DNA of 25,034 nucleotides from assembly GCA_051648405.1 (NCBI GenBank), contig JBOFFC010000087.1:1-25034 (forward strand), read 5' to 3'. The notes under the pieces were generated by a model that was not told the origin of the DNA, did not search any database, and was given only the letters and a program-made list of their open reading frames with translations. The translations under genes were made by a program, and so were the position numbers. Origin of the DNA: JBOFFC01 sp051648405 (lineage in GTDB: Bacteria > Planctomycetota > Planctomycetia > Pirellulales > Lacipirellulaceae). Shown piece by piece: positions 7,879-15,581 of this stretch. Numbering within the stretch: the stretch's first letter is position 1; every line of letters starts with the position of its first letter.

Positions 7879-10042
7879 CGCTCCCTCCTGATCCCGAAGC
7901 GGACGTCGCCGTCGATGGCTGTACCGAGAGGCCCGACGCCTCGAACAGCGTAACGAGCTCGCTCGCCCGCGATTCCCCCCCCGGAGCAACCCGCAGTTGC
8001 AGCCGCGGCTGCCAGTACATGCCGTCGCCCGGGATCCCCCAGGTGTCGGCGTGTTGCTTGAGGGCGCTGAACACCGCTTCGCGGGCGGCGTACGCCGAGT
8101 CGCCGAGCGCCACTTGGGCGCCGCTCCCCGCGACGCCACGTCGGTCTTCGACGATCGCCATCGCGTCGGCCGAGACCTCGAGGCTGATCGTGCGGACCAT
8201 CGCGACCCCCTCGCGAGTCCGGTCGGCGCTGCGCCCCTTGGGCGGCTGCGGCGCGGCCGGCGCAGGTGCGTCTTTCGCGAGCGCGCTCGCCGATGGCGGC
8301 GCTTGCGGGTTAAGGTGCGAAGCGGGGGCGCCCGAGGTAGCCCCCTGAGGGCGCTCGAGCGCCAGTGGGTCAGGAACACCCCCGGCCGCTGCCGAGGTCA
8401 TCCCCCCCGACGCCGCCGTACCGATGGTCCCGCCGGCCCCGGGCGCCGGCGGCTGGCCTGATGGATCGCCGCCGAAGGGGTTGCCCGAGGGGCCCGCTCC
8501 CCCCCCCTGCCCCGGGTTCATGACGATTCGGTCGGATCGGGTATTCGACGCGTCTCCGCCGCTCGGACGAACGCCGGAAGAGGCTGCCCCTTGCGCCAGC
8601 GTTCCGCCCGCGCCCCCCGCCGAGGGGTCCGCTGCTCCGCTGCCGGCGCCGCCGGTTCCCCCCCCTTGCCGATCGGACCTGAGCGGGTCTTCCAGGAGCG
8701 GGTGGCCCCCACCCCCTTGAGCGCCGAGCGACGGCCCTACGAGCTCTTCAGCTCCCGGCGGTCCGGCGGCACGGCCGCCGGCGCCCGGCGCGAACGTCCC
8801 CCCGACGGCCCCGGCGCCCGGCGCGAAGTCGTTGTCGGCAGCGGACCCGCTGGACGGGCCGCCGTTCGCCGCCCGCAGCCGCGCCGCTTGCGCTTCGTTG
8901 AGGACCACCGACCCGTGTCCGGGCGAACCACTCACGAGCCCGACGAACGGGTTGTGCGACGCGGCGCCGACCGATCCCGGGGCGCCGTTGTCCCCTCCGG
9001 TCGTCATGCCGGCCGAGGCGAACGAGCCGCGGCCCATCGCCGGGTCGGTGTCGTCGGTCCCCGTTTCCCAGCCCGGGCCCTTCGGCCGAAACAGTTGCGG
9101 CGCCGCGGCTGCAAGACGCTCGCGCTCGAGCCGCGCCAGGTCGATCGCGCGCAGCGCCTGCTCGGCGAGCAGCGGGTTGGGGGACTCGTACTCGATCGGC
9201 CAGTCGCGATCGACCGGTTGGTAGCCGTAGTCAAAGTCGATCGCCTCGAACACCGCGCGGGCGCGGAAGTACGCGGAGACCCCCTCGGGGCGAACGACCA
9301 GCAGCGGGTAGGGGGCGCCCTCTTCCCCCGCTGCGCGGGCCTCGGGATGGTCCTTGTAGAACTGCTCGACCGCGCGGGCCGCGGCGGCCAGCGGGCTGCT
9401 CACGTGCACCGGCGGCATGAAGTCTTGCCGCGACAACTTGACCCCTTCCGGCTGCATGATCACGCCGTCTTCGACGCACTCGAAGTAGACGGCGGGGCGG
9501 TTCGACCCCCCGCGGCCCTCACGCAACGGGACGATCGCGTAGCGGCGTTGGCGTCCGGTGGCGGCGGTGCGGAGCTCATCGACTTCTTTCGACTGGTCTT
9601 CGACGAGCTCGTTGAGTCGCCGCAGCTCGCGCGCGGCCATCGCCGCGTCGTCGTAGTGGTCCTGTTCGAGTGCGAACAGCTCGGTCGCCTCGGCGCGGAG
9701 CTTCTCCACCTGGTCCTGGAGCTTTCGCACGTGCCCCTCGATCCCCCGGAGGCGTGTTTGCTCGTCGGCGAGCGTGCGGGACGACTCGTCGCGGGCTTGG
9801 TCGAGCTTCGCGCGGTAGGCGCGGGCCTCGTCGAGACGCTTGCGGGCCTCGGCGGCGCGGGGCGCGGCGTCGGCCGAGTCGACGGCGGCTTCAGCAGCCC
9901 GCGAGGCGAGCGCCGCCTTGCGGGCGCCGATCTGGTTCATCACGACGAGCAACACGACGAGCGCGCCGACGCTGCAAAGCAGCACCGCGATGAACGGGAA
10001 CAGCGCAAACGGCGGCGCTTGCTCGCCGCGCGAGCGTCTCAT
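7859..10042 (-). CDS. Large MotB/ExbD-like partner with coiled coil and Gly/Pro-rich linker
   Basis: A 727-residue protein encoded between the channel gene and the smaller B subunit. One N-terminal span (about 11-35, PFIAVLLCSVGALVVLLVV) has no Asp or Glu. A coiled coil follows (about 45-165), then an alpha/beta domain (about 168-285) with YFECVEDGVIMQPEG and PLLVVRPEGVSAYFRARAVF. Next comes a 280-residue Gly/Ala/Pro/Ser linker (about 320-600). A second domain (about 612-710) has ISLEVSADAMAIVED and QLRVAPGGESRASELVTLFE, which repeats the layout of the first. The ATG overlaps the channel-gene stop by 4 bases (ATGA). No database family is assigned; the B-like role is inferred from topology and operon position. 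Confidence 0.8.
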   Translation of the reverse strand: MRRSRGEQAPPFALFPFIAVLLCSVGALVVLLVVMNQIGARKAALASRAAEAAVDSADAAPRAAEARKRLDEARAYRAKLDQARDESSRTLADEQTRLRGIEGHVRKLQDQVEKLRAEATELFALEQDHYDDAAMAARELRRLNELVEDQSKEVDELRTAATGRQRRYAIVPLREGRGGSNRPAVYFECVEDGVIMQPEGVKLSRQDFMPPVHVSSPLAAAARAVEQFYKDHPEARAAGEEGAPYPLLVVRPEGVSAYFRARAVFEAIDFDYGYQPVDRDWPIEYESPNPLLAEQALRAIDLARLERERLAAAAPQLFRPKGPGWETGTDDTDPAMGRGSFASAGMTTGGDNGAPGSVGAASHNPFVGLVSGSPGHGSVVLNEAQAARLRAANGGPSSGSAADNDFAPGAGAVGGTFAPGAGGRAAGPPGAEELVGPSLGAQGGGGHPLLEDPLRSDRQGGGTGGAGSGAADPSAGGAGGTLAQGAASSGVRPSGGDASNTRSDRIVMNPGQGGGAGPSGNPFGGDPSGQPPAPGAGGTIGTAASGGMTSAAAGGVPDPLALERPQGATSGAPASHLNPQAPPSASALAKDAPAPAAPQPPKGRSADRTREGVAMVRTISLEVSADAMAIVEDRRGVAGSGAQVALGDSAYAAREAVFSALKQHADTWGIPGDGMYWQPRLQLRVAPGGESRASELVTLFEASGLSVQPSTATSASGSGGSDASQLR

Positions 10043-11697
10043 GCTGCGTGGCTCGTCGGCAGGGCGACGCGCTGCGCCCCTTCGCGATCACGCCCGACCC
10101 GCGCGCTGAGGAGCTGGATCGCCGCCGAAAGGCTAAGCAGTGTTTCTTCGAAGTTGTGCGCCCGACCGAGCGAAGCCAGGTTGCGGTTAAGCGTGTCTTC
10201 CAACCGCGAGATCTGCGCCGTGGACTCGACCACCTTGAGCAGCACTTCGCCTTGGCGTACGAGCTGACCCTGGTGGGCGACCGTGGCGCCCGCAGCCGTG
10301 ACGAGCGACTCCTGCATCTCTTGGAGCAGGGCCTCGCTCTGCCGGATGAGCTTCTCCTGCCGGTCGGCGGCGACGACCATCGCCTCGCCGAGCGCGGCCT
10401 CGACCTCGGAGAGGTGCCGGCGGTTCTCGCTCGCGAGGCTCTCTTCGGCTTGCGTCAGCGTCTCGCCGTGCTTTTGCAGCGCCTCGACGAGCAGCTCGGC
10501 CATCCGTTCGAGCCCGTCGCGGAGGTGCCCCACGAGCCCTTCGGCGCTCGTGACGAGCCGCGTCGAGTGCTCGCGCGTGGCGGCTTCCATGCGGTTGGCC
10601 TGCATCGACTCGAACTCGGCGAGCTTGCCGAGCTGGCGTTCGACGAGGGACCCGACGAGCGACGTTTGCTTGTCGATGCTGTCGGCGAGCCGCGCGACTT
10701 GACGCTGGGCCCCCTCGACGAGCCCCGCCGAGTGATCCTGTAGGTTCTCGCGCAGCGCCCCACGCAGCGAATCGACGAGCAAGTCGCCGGCCGACGCCGT
10801 CGCCGAAGCCCAGCGGGCGTGCGTCTGGTCGATCGCCGACTGCCACGTGTCGGCCTGCTGGGCGGCGAGGCGTTCTACCGCGAGGACGACCTGCTCGCCC
10901 ATCCGCCGCATCGAGGCAACCCCGGGATCGGAGGCGCCGCCGAGCGTCTGAAACCGGCTGAGCAACAGCCGAGAAGTCTCGTCATCGACCCGTTGCAGCA
11001 GCCGTTCTTCCATCACCTCGACGCCGAAGATCGTGAACCACAGCACGATCATCCCGACCATCGCCTGGGCGGTGGTGTCGAACGCGATGCTGAGCGACGC
11101 GGTGACCTTCGAGAGCAGTTCCTCGAGGTTGTCGGGATTCAGCTCGCCGATCGCGACCGTGATGCCGACGACTGTCCCGAGCATCCCGACGATCGGCAGC
11201 ACCGCGCGGACGAGCCTCGGCAGGGCGTAGGCGGCGCTCACGCGGTCGCGGTCGAGGTTTGACAGCCGCTCGAGCTGGTCTTCGAGCGTGTCGGCCGAGT
11301 CGGTGTCGCGGACGTACACGAGCGCCGACCGAAGCCGCGCCACCATGTGCGTCCCCTGGACCATCGGCGGCAGCGTGTCGAGCTGTCCGATTAGCGCCGG
11401 GGCGTCGCTCACTGGCTGACCCCCCGCGGGGGCGGGGCCAAGCGTCTCGGCGCCGAGGACGCCGAACTGGCCGAGTACCTTCAGGCTGCGGATTACTACC
11501 GCCGCTAGCCCAATGAAGAACATCACCTGCGAGGCGACGTTGATCGGGTGGGCGTCGCAGTAGCGGTCGAGGAACGGCGAGTCGATCCAGTTGTTCCGCA
11601 GCGCCGCGAAGAACGCCAGCGAGACCAGCCCCCCCCACAACAGGGGTGAACGCAACAGGCTATTGGCCATCGACGAGAGTCGGTGCACGGCGGGCAT
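10039..11697 (-). CDS. MotA/TolQ/ExbB-family proton channel with long coiled-coil tail
   Basis: Predicted inner-membrane channel subunit, 552 residues, that would convert proton flow into mechanical work with B-type partners. Membrane spans lie at about 18-33, 54-70, 164-184 and 208-227. The family signature is clear: LPIVGMLGTVVGITVAIGEL (about 167-186), then a SLSIAFDTTAQAMVGMIV segment (about 201-218). Residues 250-552 form a long, mostly helical, Glu/Gln/Leu-rich cytoplasmic tail with no recognised enzyme domain. ExbB and TolQ lack such a tail (about 240 residues in total); ZorA of Zorya has one. The start at 11697 is tentative: AAAGG touches the ATG directly, and M10 at 11670 is an alternative. 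First gene of a three-gene overlapping operon. Confidence 0.88.
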   Translation of the reverse strand: MPAVHRLSSMANSLLRSPLLWGGLVSLAFFAALRNNWIDSPFLDRYCDAHPINVASQVMFFIGLAAVVIRSLKVLGQFGVLGAETLGPAPAGGQPVSDAPALIGQLDTLPPMVQGTHMVARLRSALVYVRDTDSADTLEDQLERLSNLDRDRVSAAYALPRLVRAVLPIVGMLGTVVGITVAIGELNPDNLEELLSKVTASLSIAFDTTAQAMVGMIVLWFTIFGVEVMEERLLQRVDDETSRLLLSRFQTLGGASDPGVASMRRMGEQVVLAVERLAAQQADTWQSAIDQTHARWASATASAGDLLVDSLRGALRENLQDHSAGLVEGAQRQVARLADSIDKQTSLVGSLVERQLGKLAEFESMQANRMEAATREHSTRLVTSAEGLVGHLRDGLERMAELLVEALQKHGETLTQAEESLASENRRHLSEVEAALGEAMVVAADRQEKLIRQSEALLQEMQESLVTAAGATVAHQGQLVRQGEVLLKVVESTAQISRLEDTLNRNLASLGRAHNFEETLLSLSAAIQLLSARVGRDREGAQRVALPTSHAA

Positions 11698-11790
11698 CCT
11701 TTCGGGCGGAGCTACTGGCGAGTCGGGGATCGCCCGGGGTTAAGCCCAGGAGTGCTAGCGTCCTGTCGGCCGCGCGGTCCGCCTCAACGG

Positions 11791-11809
11791 GACGATCGGC
11801 CCGATCGTC
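11791..11809. promoter_or_regulatory. Perfect inverted repeat upstream of channel operon
   Basis: GACGATCG and CGATCGTC form perfect 8-base arms around a 3-base spacer, about 95 bases upstream of the channel-gene start. Position and symmetry suit a regulator binding site or a 5'-leader hairpin. No T-run follows on either strand. Function is inferred. Confidence 0.35.
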
Positions 11810-12022
11810 AAAGTCGCTTGAGCGATTCGCACGTGGCGCTCGATCTTTGGGCCTCGCCGACCGATGGGCGGCAGATCCTACGGAACCGGCACGTTTTCCC
11901 CAAGGCGAACCGTCGTGGGGGCCGATACCCTTTTCACGCCAAGAGGTTGCGCCGCGAAGACGGCGACGCTTGCGGGGGGTCACGGCCCGCCGCAGAGGCG
12001 ATAACACACTCAGGGGGGGTGT

Positions 12023-12062
12023 AGCCCGGCCGGGGCTCAGGTCTCGGCCGGGCTGCTTTTTT
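12023..12062 (+). terminator. Rho-independent terminator on plus strand
   Basis: AGCCCGGCC at 12023-12031 pairs perfectly with GGCCGGGCT at 12046-12054 across a 14-base loop, followed by GC and six T (12057-12062). The T-run is present only for plus-strand transcription. No plus-strand gene is recognised immediately upstream, so the terminated transcript is unidentified. Confidence 0.8.
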
Positions 12063-12254
12063 GGCGGGCCCCCGAGCCGGCCGCGCCGTGACGGCGCCAT
12101 CGCCATTCCCCGCAGGACGCGGTGGAATCTTCTCGTTCGCGATGAGCGAAATGGTATCGCCACCGTGGCGGTGCGCTTAAACTCAGGGCTGTGCGGGAGT
12201 TCCGGTGGGACAGCCGGGCCCCGCGACTATTCGACGCCGCAGAAGGGGCGATCT

Positions 12255-13604
12255 ATGGGTGCGGATCAAGCTGAGTTGTCTTCGGTTCGTTCGCGACGCG
12301 CTGCGATCGTGGCTGTCGGTTTGGCAGCGTTGCTGTCGCCGGCGATCCGGTCCGATGCGCTGGTCGTCAAGACGTGGAACGGTCCGGGCACCCCGGTCGG
12401 GATCAACCAAACGGCCCCGGCCGATGACCCCGGTTGGCACAACACATCGACCAATCGCTCGGCGATCTACCTGGGCGACCAATGGGTGCTGACGGCCAAG
12501 CACGCGGGGGTGAGCGACATCGTCCTCCCGAGCGGCGCCTACAGCGTGGTTCCGAACTCGGTCGTCACGCTTAAGAATCCGACGACCCCGTTCGCCGGGC
12601 AGACGCTCTCGACCGATTCCGATCTGATCATGTACCGGATCAACACGCACTCGACGACGGGGCTGTCGCCCGAGTCGATGGACCCCAACATCCGCCAAGT
12701 CAGCATCGCCACGACGAGCCCCACGGTGGGTCGGGACGTGCTGATGATCGGGTCGGGCAACGAGCGGGCGCTGAACACGACCGACGCCAACGGCCAGTGG
12801 CACTGGAACGTGCAGTCGGGCGGGTTGGTGGGGGGGCCGTCGGTTGGCGCCCAAGAACATGGTTACTTTGTTGGTTCGCCGCGAACCACCTGGGGCACCA
12901 ACCGCGTTGCGAACGCCTCGCAGGTCTCCGGCGCCGTCACCTCGGGCAACAACGTGTTGGTGCGTTTCGGCGGCAACGGCTTCAACGACGTGATCGGCCT
13001 CGCCGTTCAGTTTGACCGCGGCCTGAGCGATAACGACACGCCGATCGCCGATGGCTCGACCCCGGACGAGGCGCAAGGGGTGGGGGGGGACTCGGGAGGG
13101 CCGGTCTTCTTCCGCGATGGGTCGAACCAGTGGGTGCTCGGGGGGGTGATGCACGCCATCTACCTGAAGAGCTTTCAGCCGGCGTTCCTGACTCTGTTCG
13201 AGACGCAGACGGTGTTTACCGACCTGTCGATCCCCGAGTACGGCAACCAGATTGCCGCCCTGCGGGCGAGCAACAACTACTCGGTCCTAGGGGACGTCAA
13301 CCTCGACGGCGTGGCGCAGGGGGGCATCGTCGGGGACGCCGCGACCGGCGACCTGGGGATCCTCGTCCAGAATTGGGGCTACACGCAGACGGCTGGCGAC
13401 GTTGTCTCGTGGAAACGAGGCGACTTGAACCAAGACGGCCGCGTTGGGTTGGCCGACTACGCCCTGATGCGCCAGTCCCTCGGGGGGATGGTGAGTGAAA
13501 CGGCGATGGCGGCGTTGCTCGCGGGACTGGCGATCCCCGAGCCCTCAACGGCGCTCCTGTTGCTTTGCGCCGCGGCGGGGGTTGGCGGCCGGCGGAGGCG
13601 CTGA
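12255..13604 (+). CDS. Trypsin-like serine protease with dockerin-like repeats and PEP-CTERM anchor
   Basis: Predicted exported serine protease of 449 residues. The ATG at 12255 has a GAAGGGG site 6 bases upstream. A signal peptide covers about 1-35 (RSRR, then AAIVAVGLAALLS). The catalytic triad candidates are H83 (VLTAKHAG), D123 (DSDLIMYRI) and S280 (GGDSGGPVFF), in the right order and spacing for the chymotrypsin fold. A dockerin type I-like pair of calcium loops follows at about 346-410 (GDVNLDG and GDLNQDGRVGLADY). The C-terminus carries PEP-CTERM: IPEPS (427-431), a hydrophobic stretch and GGRRRR. PEP-CTERM proteins are sorted by an exosortase, which is not encoded in this window. The substrate is unknown. 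An eight-G run (13082-13089) lies just before the codons for the active-site serine motif. Confidence 0.9.
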   Translation: MGADQAELSSVRSRRAAIVAVGLAALLSPAIRSDALVVKTWNGPGTPVGINQTAPADDPGWHNTSTNRSAIYLGDQWVLTAKHAGVSDIVLPSGAYSVVPNSVVTLKNPTTPFAGQTLSTDSDLIMYRINTHSTTGLSPESMDPNIRQVSIATTSPTVGRDVLMIGSGNERALNTTDANGQWHWNVQSGGLVGGPSVGAQEHGYFVGSPRTTWGTNRVANASQVSGAVTSGNNVLVRFGGNGFNDVIGLAVQFDRGLSDNDTPIADGSTPDEAQGVGGDSGGPVFFRDGSNQWVLGGVMHAIYLKSFQPAFLTLFETQTVFTDLSIPEYGNQIAALRASNNYSVLGDVNLDGVAQGGIVGDAATGDLGILVQNWGYTQTAGDVVSWKRGDLNQDGRVGLADYALMRQSLGGMVSETAMAALLAGLAIPEPSTALLLLCAAAGVGGRRRR

Positions 13605-13741
13605 GCTCCGGCCGAGCGCGCTGGGTTGTCGGACCGCATCGGCGGCTCGATACTCGCGGCTCGATTTCGGCCACTCCGGACTGGTCCGCCGGGCCGCTGC
13701 CCGCACCCACGCCACGCAGCCGGCGCGCTGCGCACTTCGCC

Positions 13742-14830
13742 ATGTCGTTGCACGCCGGTCGGCGCCAAAAACTGCGCCAGCTCGTTCGCCGAGAGAAGGC
13801 CGACGCCCTCCTCGTGACCGACTTCGTCAACGTCACCTACCTCACCGGGTTCACCGGTGACGACAGCTACCTGCTGCTGACGCTCGACGGCGAGGTGCTC
13901 GTCACCGACCCCCGGTACACGACGCAGCTCGGAGAGGAGTGCCCGGGGCTGGCGCTTTACGTCCGCGACCCGGGGACGCGGATGCTCCCGGCGACGATCA
14001 CGGCGATTCAGCAAGCCGGGATCGACTCGCTCGCAGTGGAAGGCGAAGCGCTTTCCGTCAACGCATTGCAAACGCTGACCAAGGGTCTCGAACGGGTCGT
14101 CCTTCAGGCGACCGACGGGCTCGTCGAGGCGCTCCGAGTCGTCAAGGACCGGACCGAGATCGACGAGGTCCGCGCGGCCGGCGTCATGGCCCGTCGGGCG
14201 TTCGACGTTGTTCGGGCCGGCTGGACCCCCGACGCCACGGAACGCGACGTCGCACGGGAGCTCGAGTACCAAGCCCGCCGCTTCGGCGCGCGGGGGCTGA
14301 GCTTCGAGGCGATCGTCGCCGCCGGCCCGCGATCGGCGCTGCCGCACGCTCGCGCGACGGACCGTCGCGTCGGCGACGAAGCGTTCACGCTCATTGACTG
14401 GGGGGCGTACGGCCGGCTCTACGCGAGCGACCTGACGCGGATGCTGCACGTAGGGACACCGTCGAAGAAGTTCGCCCGGGTCTACAGTGTGGTGCTCGAG
14501 GCCCAGCTCGAAGGGATCGAAGCGATCCGCCCGGGGGTCAAGTGCGAGGACGTCGATGGCGTCGCACGCCGCCGCATCGAGTCCGCCGGCTACGGCAAGC
14601 GTTTCGGCCACGGCCTCGGCCACGGCCTCGGGTTGCAGGTCCACGAGGCGCCGCGGCTCGCGCGGAACCAGGAGACGGTCCTCCGGCCGGGGATGGTAGT
14701 CACGGTCGAGCCGGGCATCTATTTGCCAGGTTGGGGGGGCATCCGGATCGAGGACGACGTCCTGGTGACCAAAACGGGGTACGAACTGCTCACCGACGTG
14801 CCGAAGCGGCTGGAGGACTGCATTCTGTAG
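13742..14830 (+). CDS. M24-family aminopeptidase (Xaa-Pro peptidase-like)
   Basis: Cytoplasmic metallopeptidase of 362 residues, probably cleaving Xaa-Pro bonds. An N-terminal creatinase/prolidase-type domain (about 1-135, starting RRQKLRQLV and including VTYLTGFTG) precedes the pita-bread catalytic domain. All five metal ligands are visible: D219 (LIDWGAY), D230 (YASDLTR), H294 (HGLGHGLGLQVHE), E323 (VTVEPGIY) and E337 (RIEDDV). H301 matches the usual second histidine. The start at 13742 fits the family's N-terminus; an open frame upstream overlaps the protease gene and is not needed. accB and accC follow on the same strand. In Bacillus-type genomes a similar peptidase precedes efp, accB and accC, but efp is absent here. 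Confidence 0.93.
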   Translation: MSLHAGRRQKLRQLVRREKADALLVTDFVNVTYLTGFTGDDSYLLLTLDGEVLVTDPRYTTQLGEECPGLALYVRDPGTRMLPATITAIQQAGIDSLAVEGEALSVNALQTLTKGLERVVLQATDGLVEALRVVKDRTEIDEVRAAGVMARRAFDVVRAGWTPDATERDVARELEYQARRFGARGLSFEAIVAAGPRSALPHARATDRRVGDEAFTLIDWGAYGRLYASDLTRMLHVGTPSKKFARVYSVVLEAQLEGIEAIRPGVKCEDVDGVARRRIESAGYGKRFGHGLGHGLGLQVHEAPRLARNQETVLRPGMVVTVEPGIYLPGWGGIRIEDDVLVTKTGYELLTDVPKRLEDCIL

Positions 14831-14913
14831 CAGCTTAGCGGGCTGGCCGGTCGGTTTGGCCGCAGCTAAACTGCGGTGCTTGCAGCAGTTGGTTCCTCGA
14901 CCCTCCCCCTCGC

Positions 14914-15456
14914 GTGAGACACGCTGCCGTGGCGAATGACGACGTAACCGCGGGCGGCAGCGCCCCACGAGGCGACACGGATAAGGGCGAGGTGTTCGAC
15001 GTCGGCCGAGTCCGCTCGCTGGTCGAGCTGATGAACGAGCACGACCTGGCGGAGATCGATCTGCGGCAGGGCCCGCAGCGGATCCGCTTGCGGCGTGGCG
15101 TCGATGCGCCGGTGTTCGCCGCGCCGGCGATGGCCGCTCTTCCCTCGCCGGCGCCGATCACGGCCTTGGGGCCGGCTACGCCCACCGGCCCGTCGGCCGC
15201 GGCTCCCGCGGCGAGCCCCGCGGGGCCGGTTATCAAGAGCCCGATGGTCGGCACCTACTACGCGTCCGCGAGCCCCGACGCGGCCCCGTTCGTCAAAATC
15301 GGCGACCAAGTCGGCCCCGACACCACGGTCTGCATCATCGAGGCGATGAAGGTCTTCAACGAGATCCCCGCCGAGTGCTCGGGCCGGGTCGCCGCGGTGC
15401 TGGTCACCACCGGCGCTGCGGTCGAATACGGCCAGCCTCTGTTCCGCCTCGAGTAG
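14914..15456 (+). CDS. accB: Biotin carboxyl carrier protein of acetyl-CoA carboxylase
   Basis: Carries the biotin that moves CO2 from biotin carboxylase to carboxyltransferase in the first step of fatty-acid synthesis; 180 residues. The N-terminal part (about 28-62, VRSLVELMNEHDLAEIDL) matches the AccB N-terminal helical region. An Ala/Pro-rich linker (about 65-105) leads to the biotinyl domain (about 106-180), with the thumb-containing SPMVGTYY segment and biotin acceptor K146 in IIEAMKVFNEI. No ATG start is available: GTG at 14914 is used and GTG at 14929 is an alternative; neither has a clear ribosome binding site. accC follows after a 125-base gap. The accA and accD subunits are not in the window. 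Confidence 0.94.
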   Translation: MRHAAVANDDVTAGGSAPRGDTDKGEVFDVGRVRSLVELMNEHDLAEIDLRQGPQRIRLRRGVDAPVFAAPAMAALPSPAPITALGPATPTGPSAAAPAASPAGPVIKSPMVGTYYASASPDAAPFVKIGDQVGPDTTVCIIEAMKVFNEIPAECSGRVAAVLVTTGAAVEYGQPLFRLE

Positions 15457-15581
15457 TCGCGCCGGTTTTGGGGCGCCGCCGGCCTCCCGTGCGGGCGGCT
15501 TGGTGTCGCTCGAATCGCTCCGCTTGTTGACCGGTGCCGCTCGGACGCAGCGCCCCACGCACCTCACTCCGCTCGGCAACG

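Larger units (their letters stand above)
11698..12254. promoter_or_regulatory. Divergent 557-base leader region
   Basis: No convincing protein gene lies here. It separates the minus-strand channel operon from the plus-strand protease. Visible elements are an 8-base-arm inverted repeat at 11791-11809, an intrinsic terminator at 12023-12062, a small dyad TTCGC-gatga-GCGAA at 12136-12150, a tight dyad CGCCAC-c-GTGGCG at 12158-12170, and a good ribosome binding site (GAAGGGG) just before 12255. A plus-strand terminator 190 bases before the protease implies a short transcript ending there, either a small RNA or an attenuated leader. Confidence 0.5.

Noticed and set aside
6850..11697. Zorya phage-defence system
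   Set aside because: The channel tail recalls ZorA, but no ZorC, ZorD or ZorE-like gene is nearby and no OmpA-type domain was seen in the B subunits.
13457..14968. Minus-strand open frame of 503 codons over the M24 peptidase
   Set aside because: The plus strand carries all five M24 metal ligands; the antisense translation shows no family features.
15475..15499. Hairpin between accB and accC as a terminator
   Set aside because: GCCGCC and GGCGGC can pair, but no T-run follows and the two genes should be expressed together.
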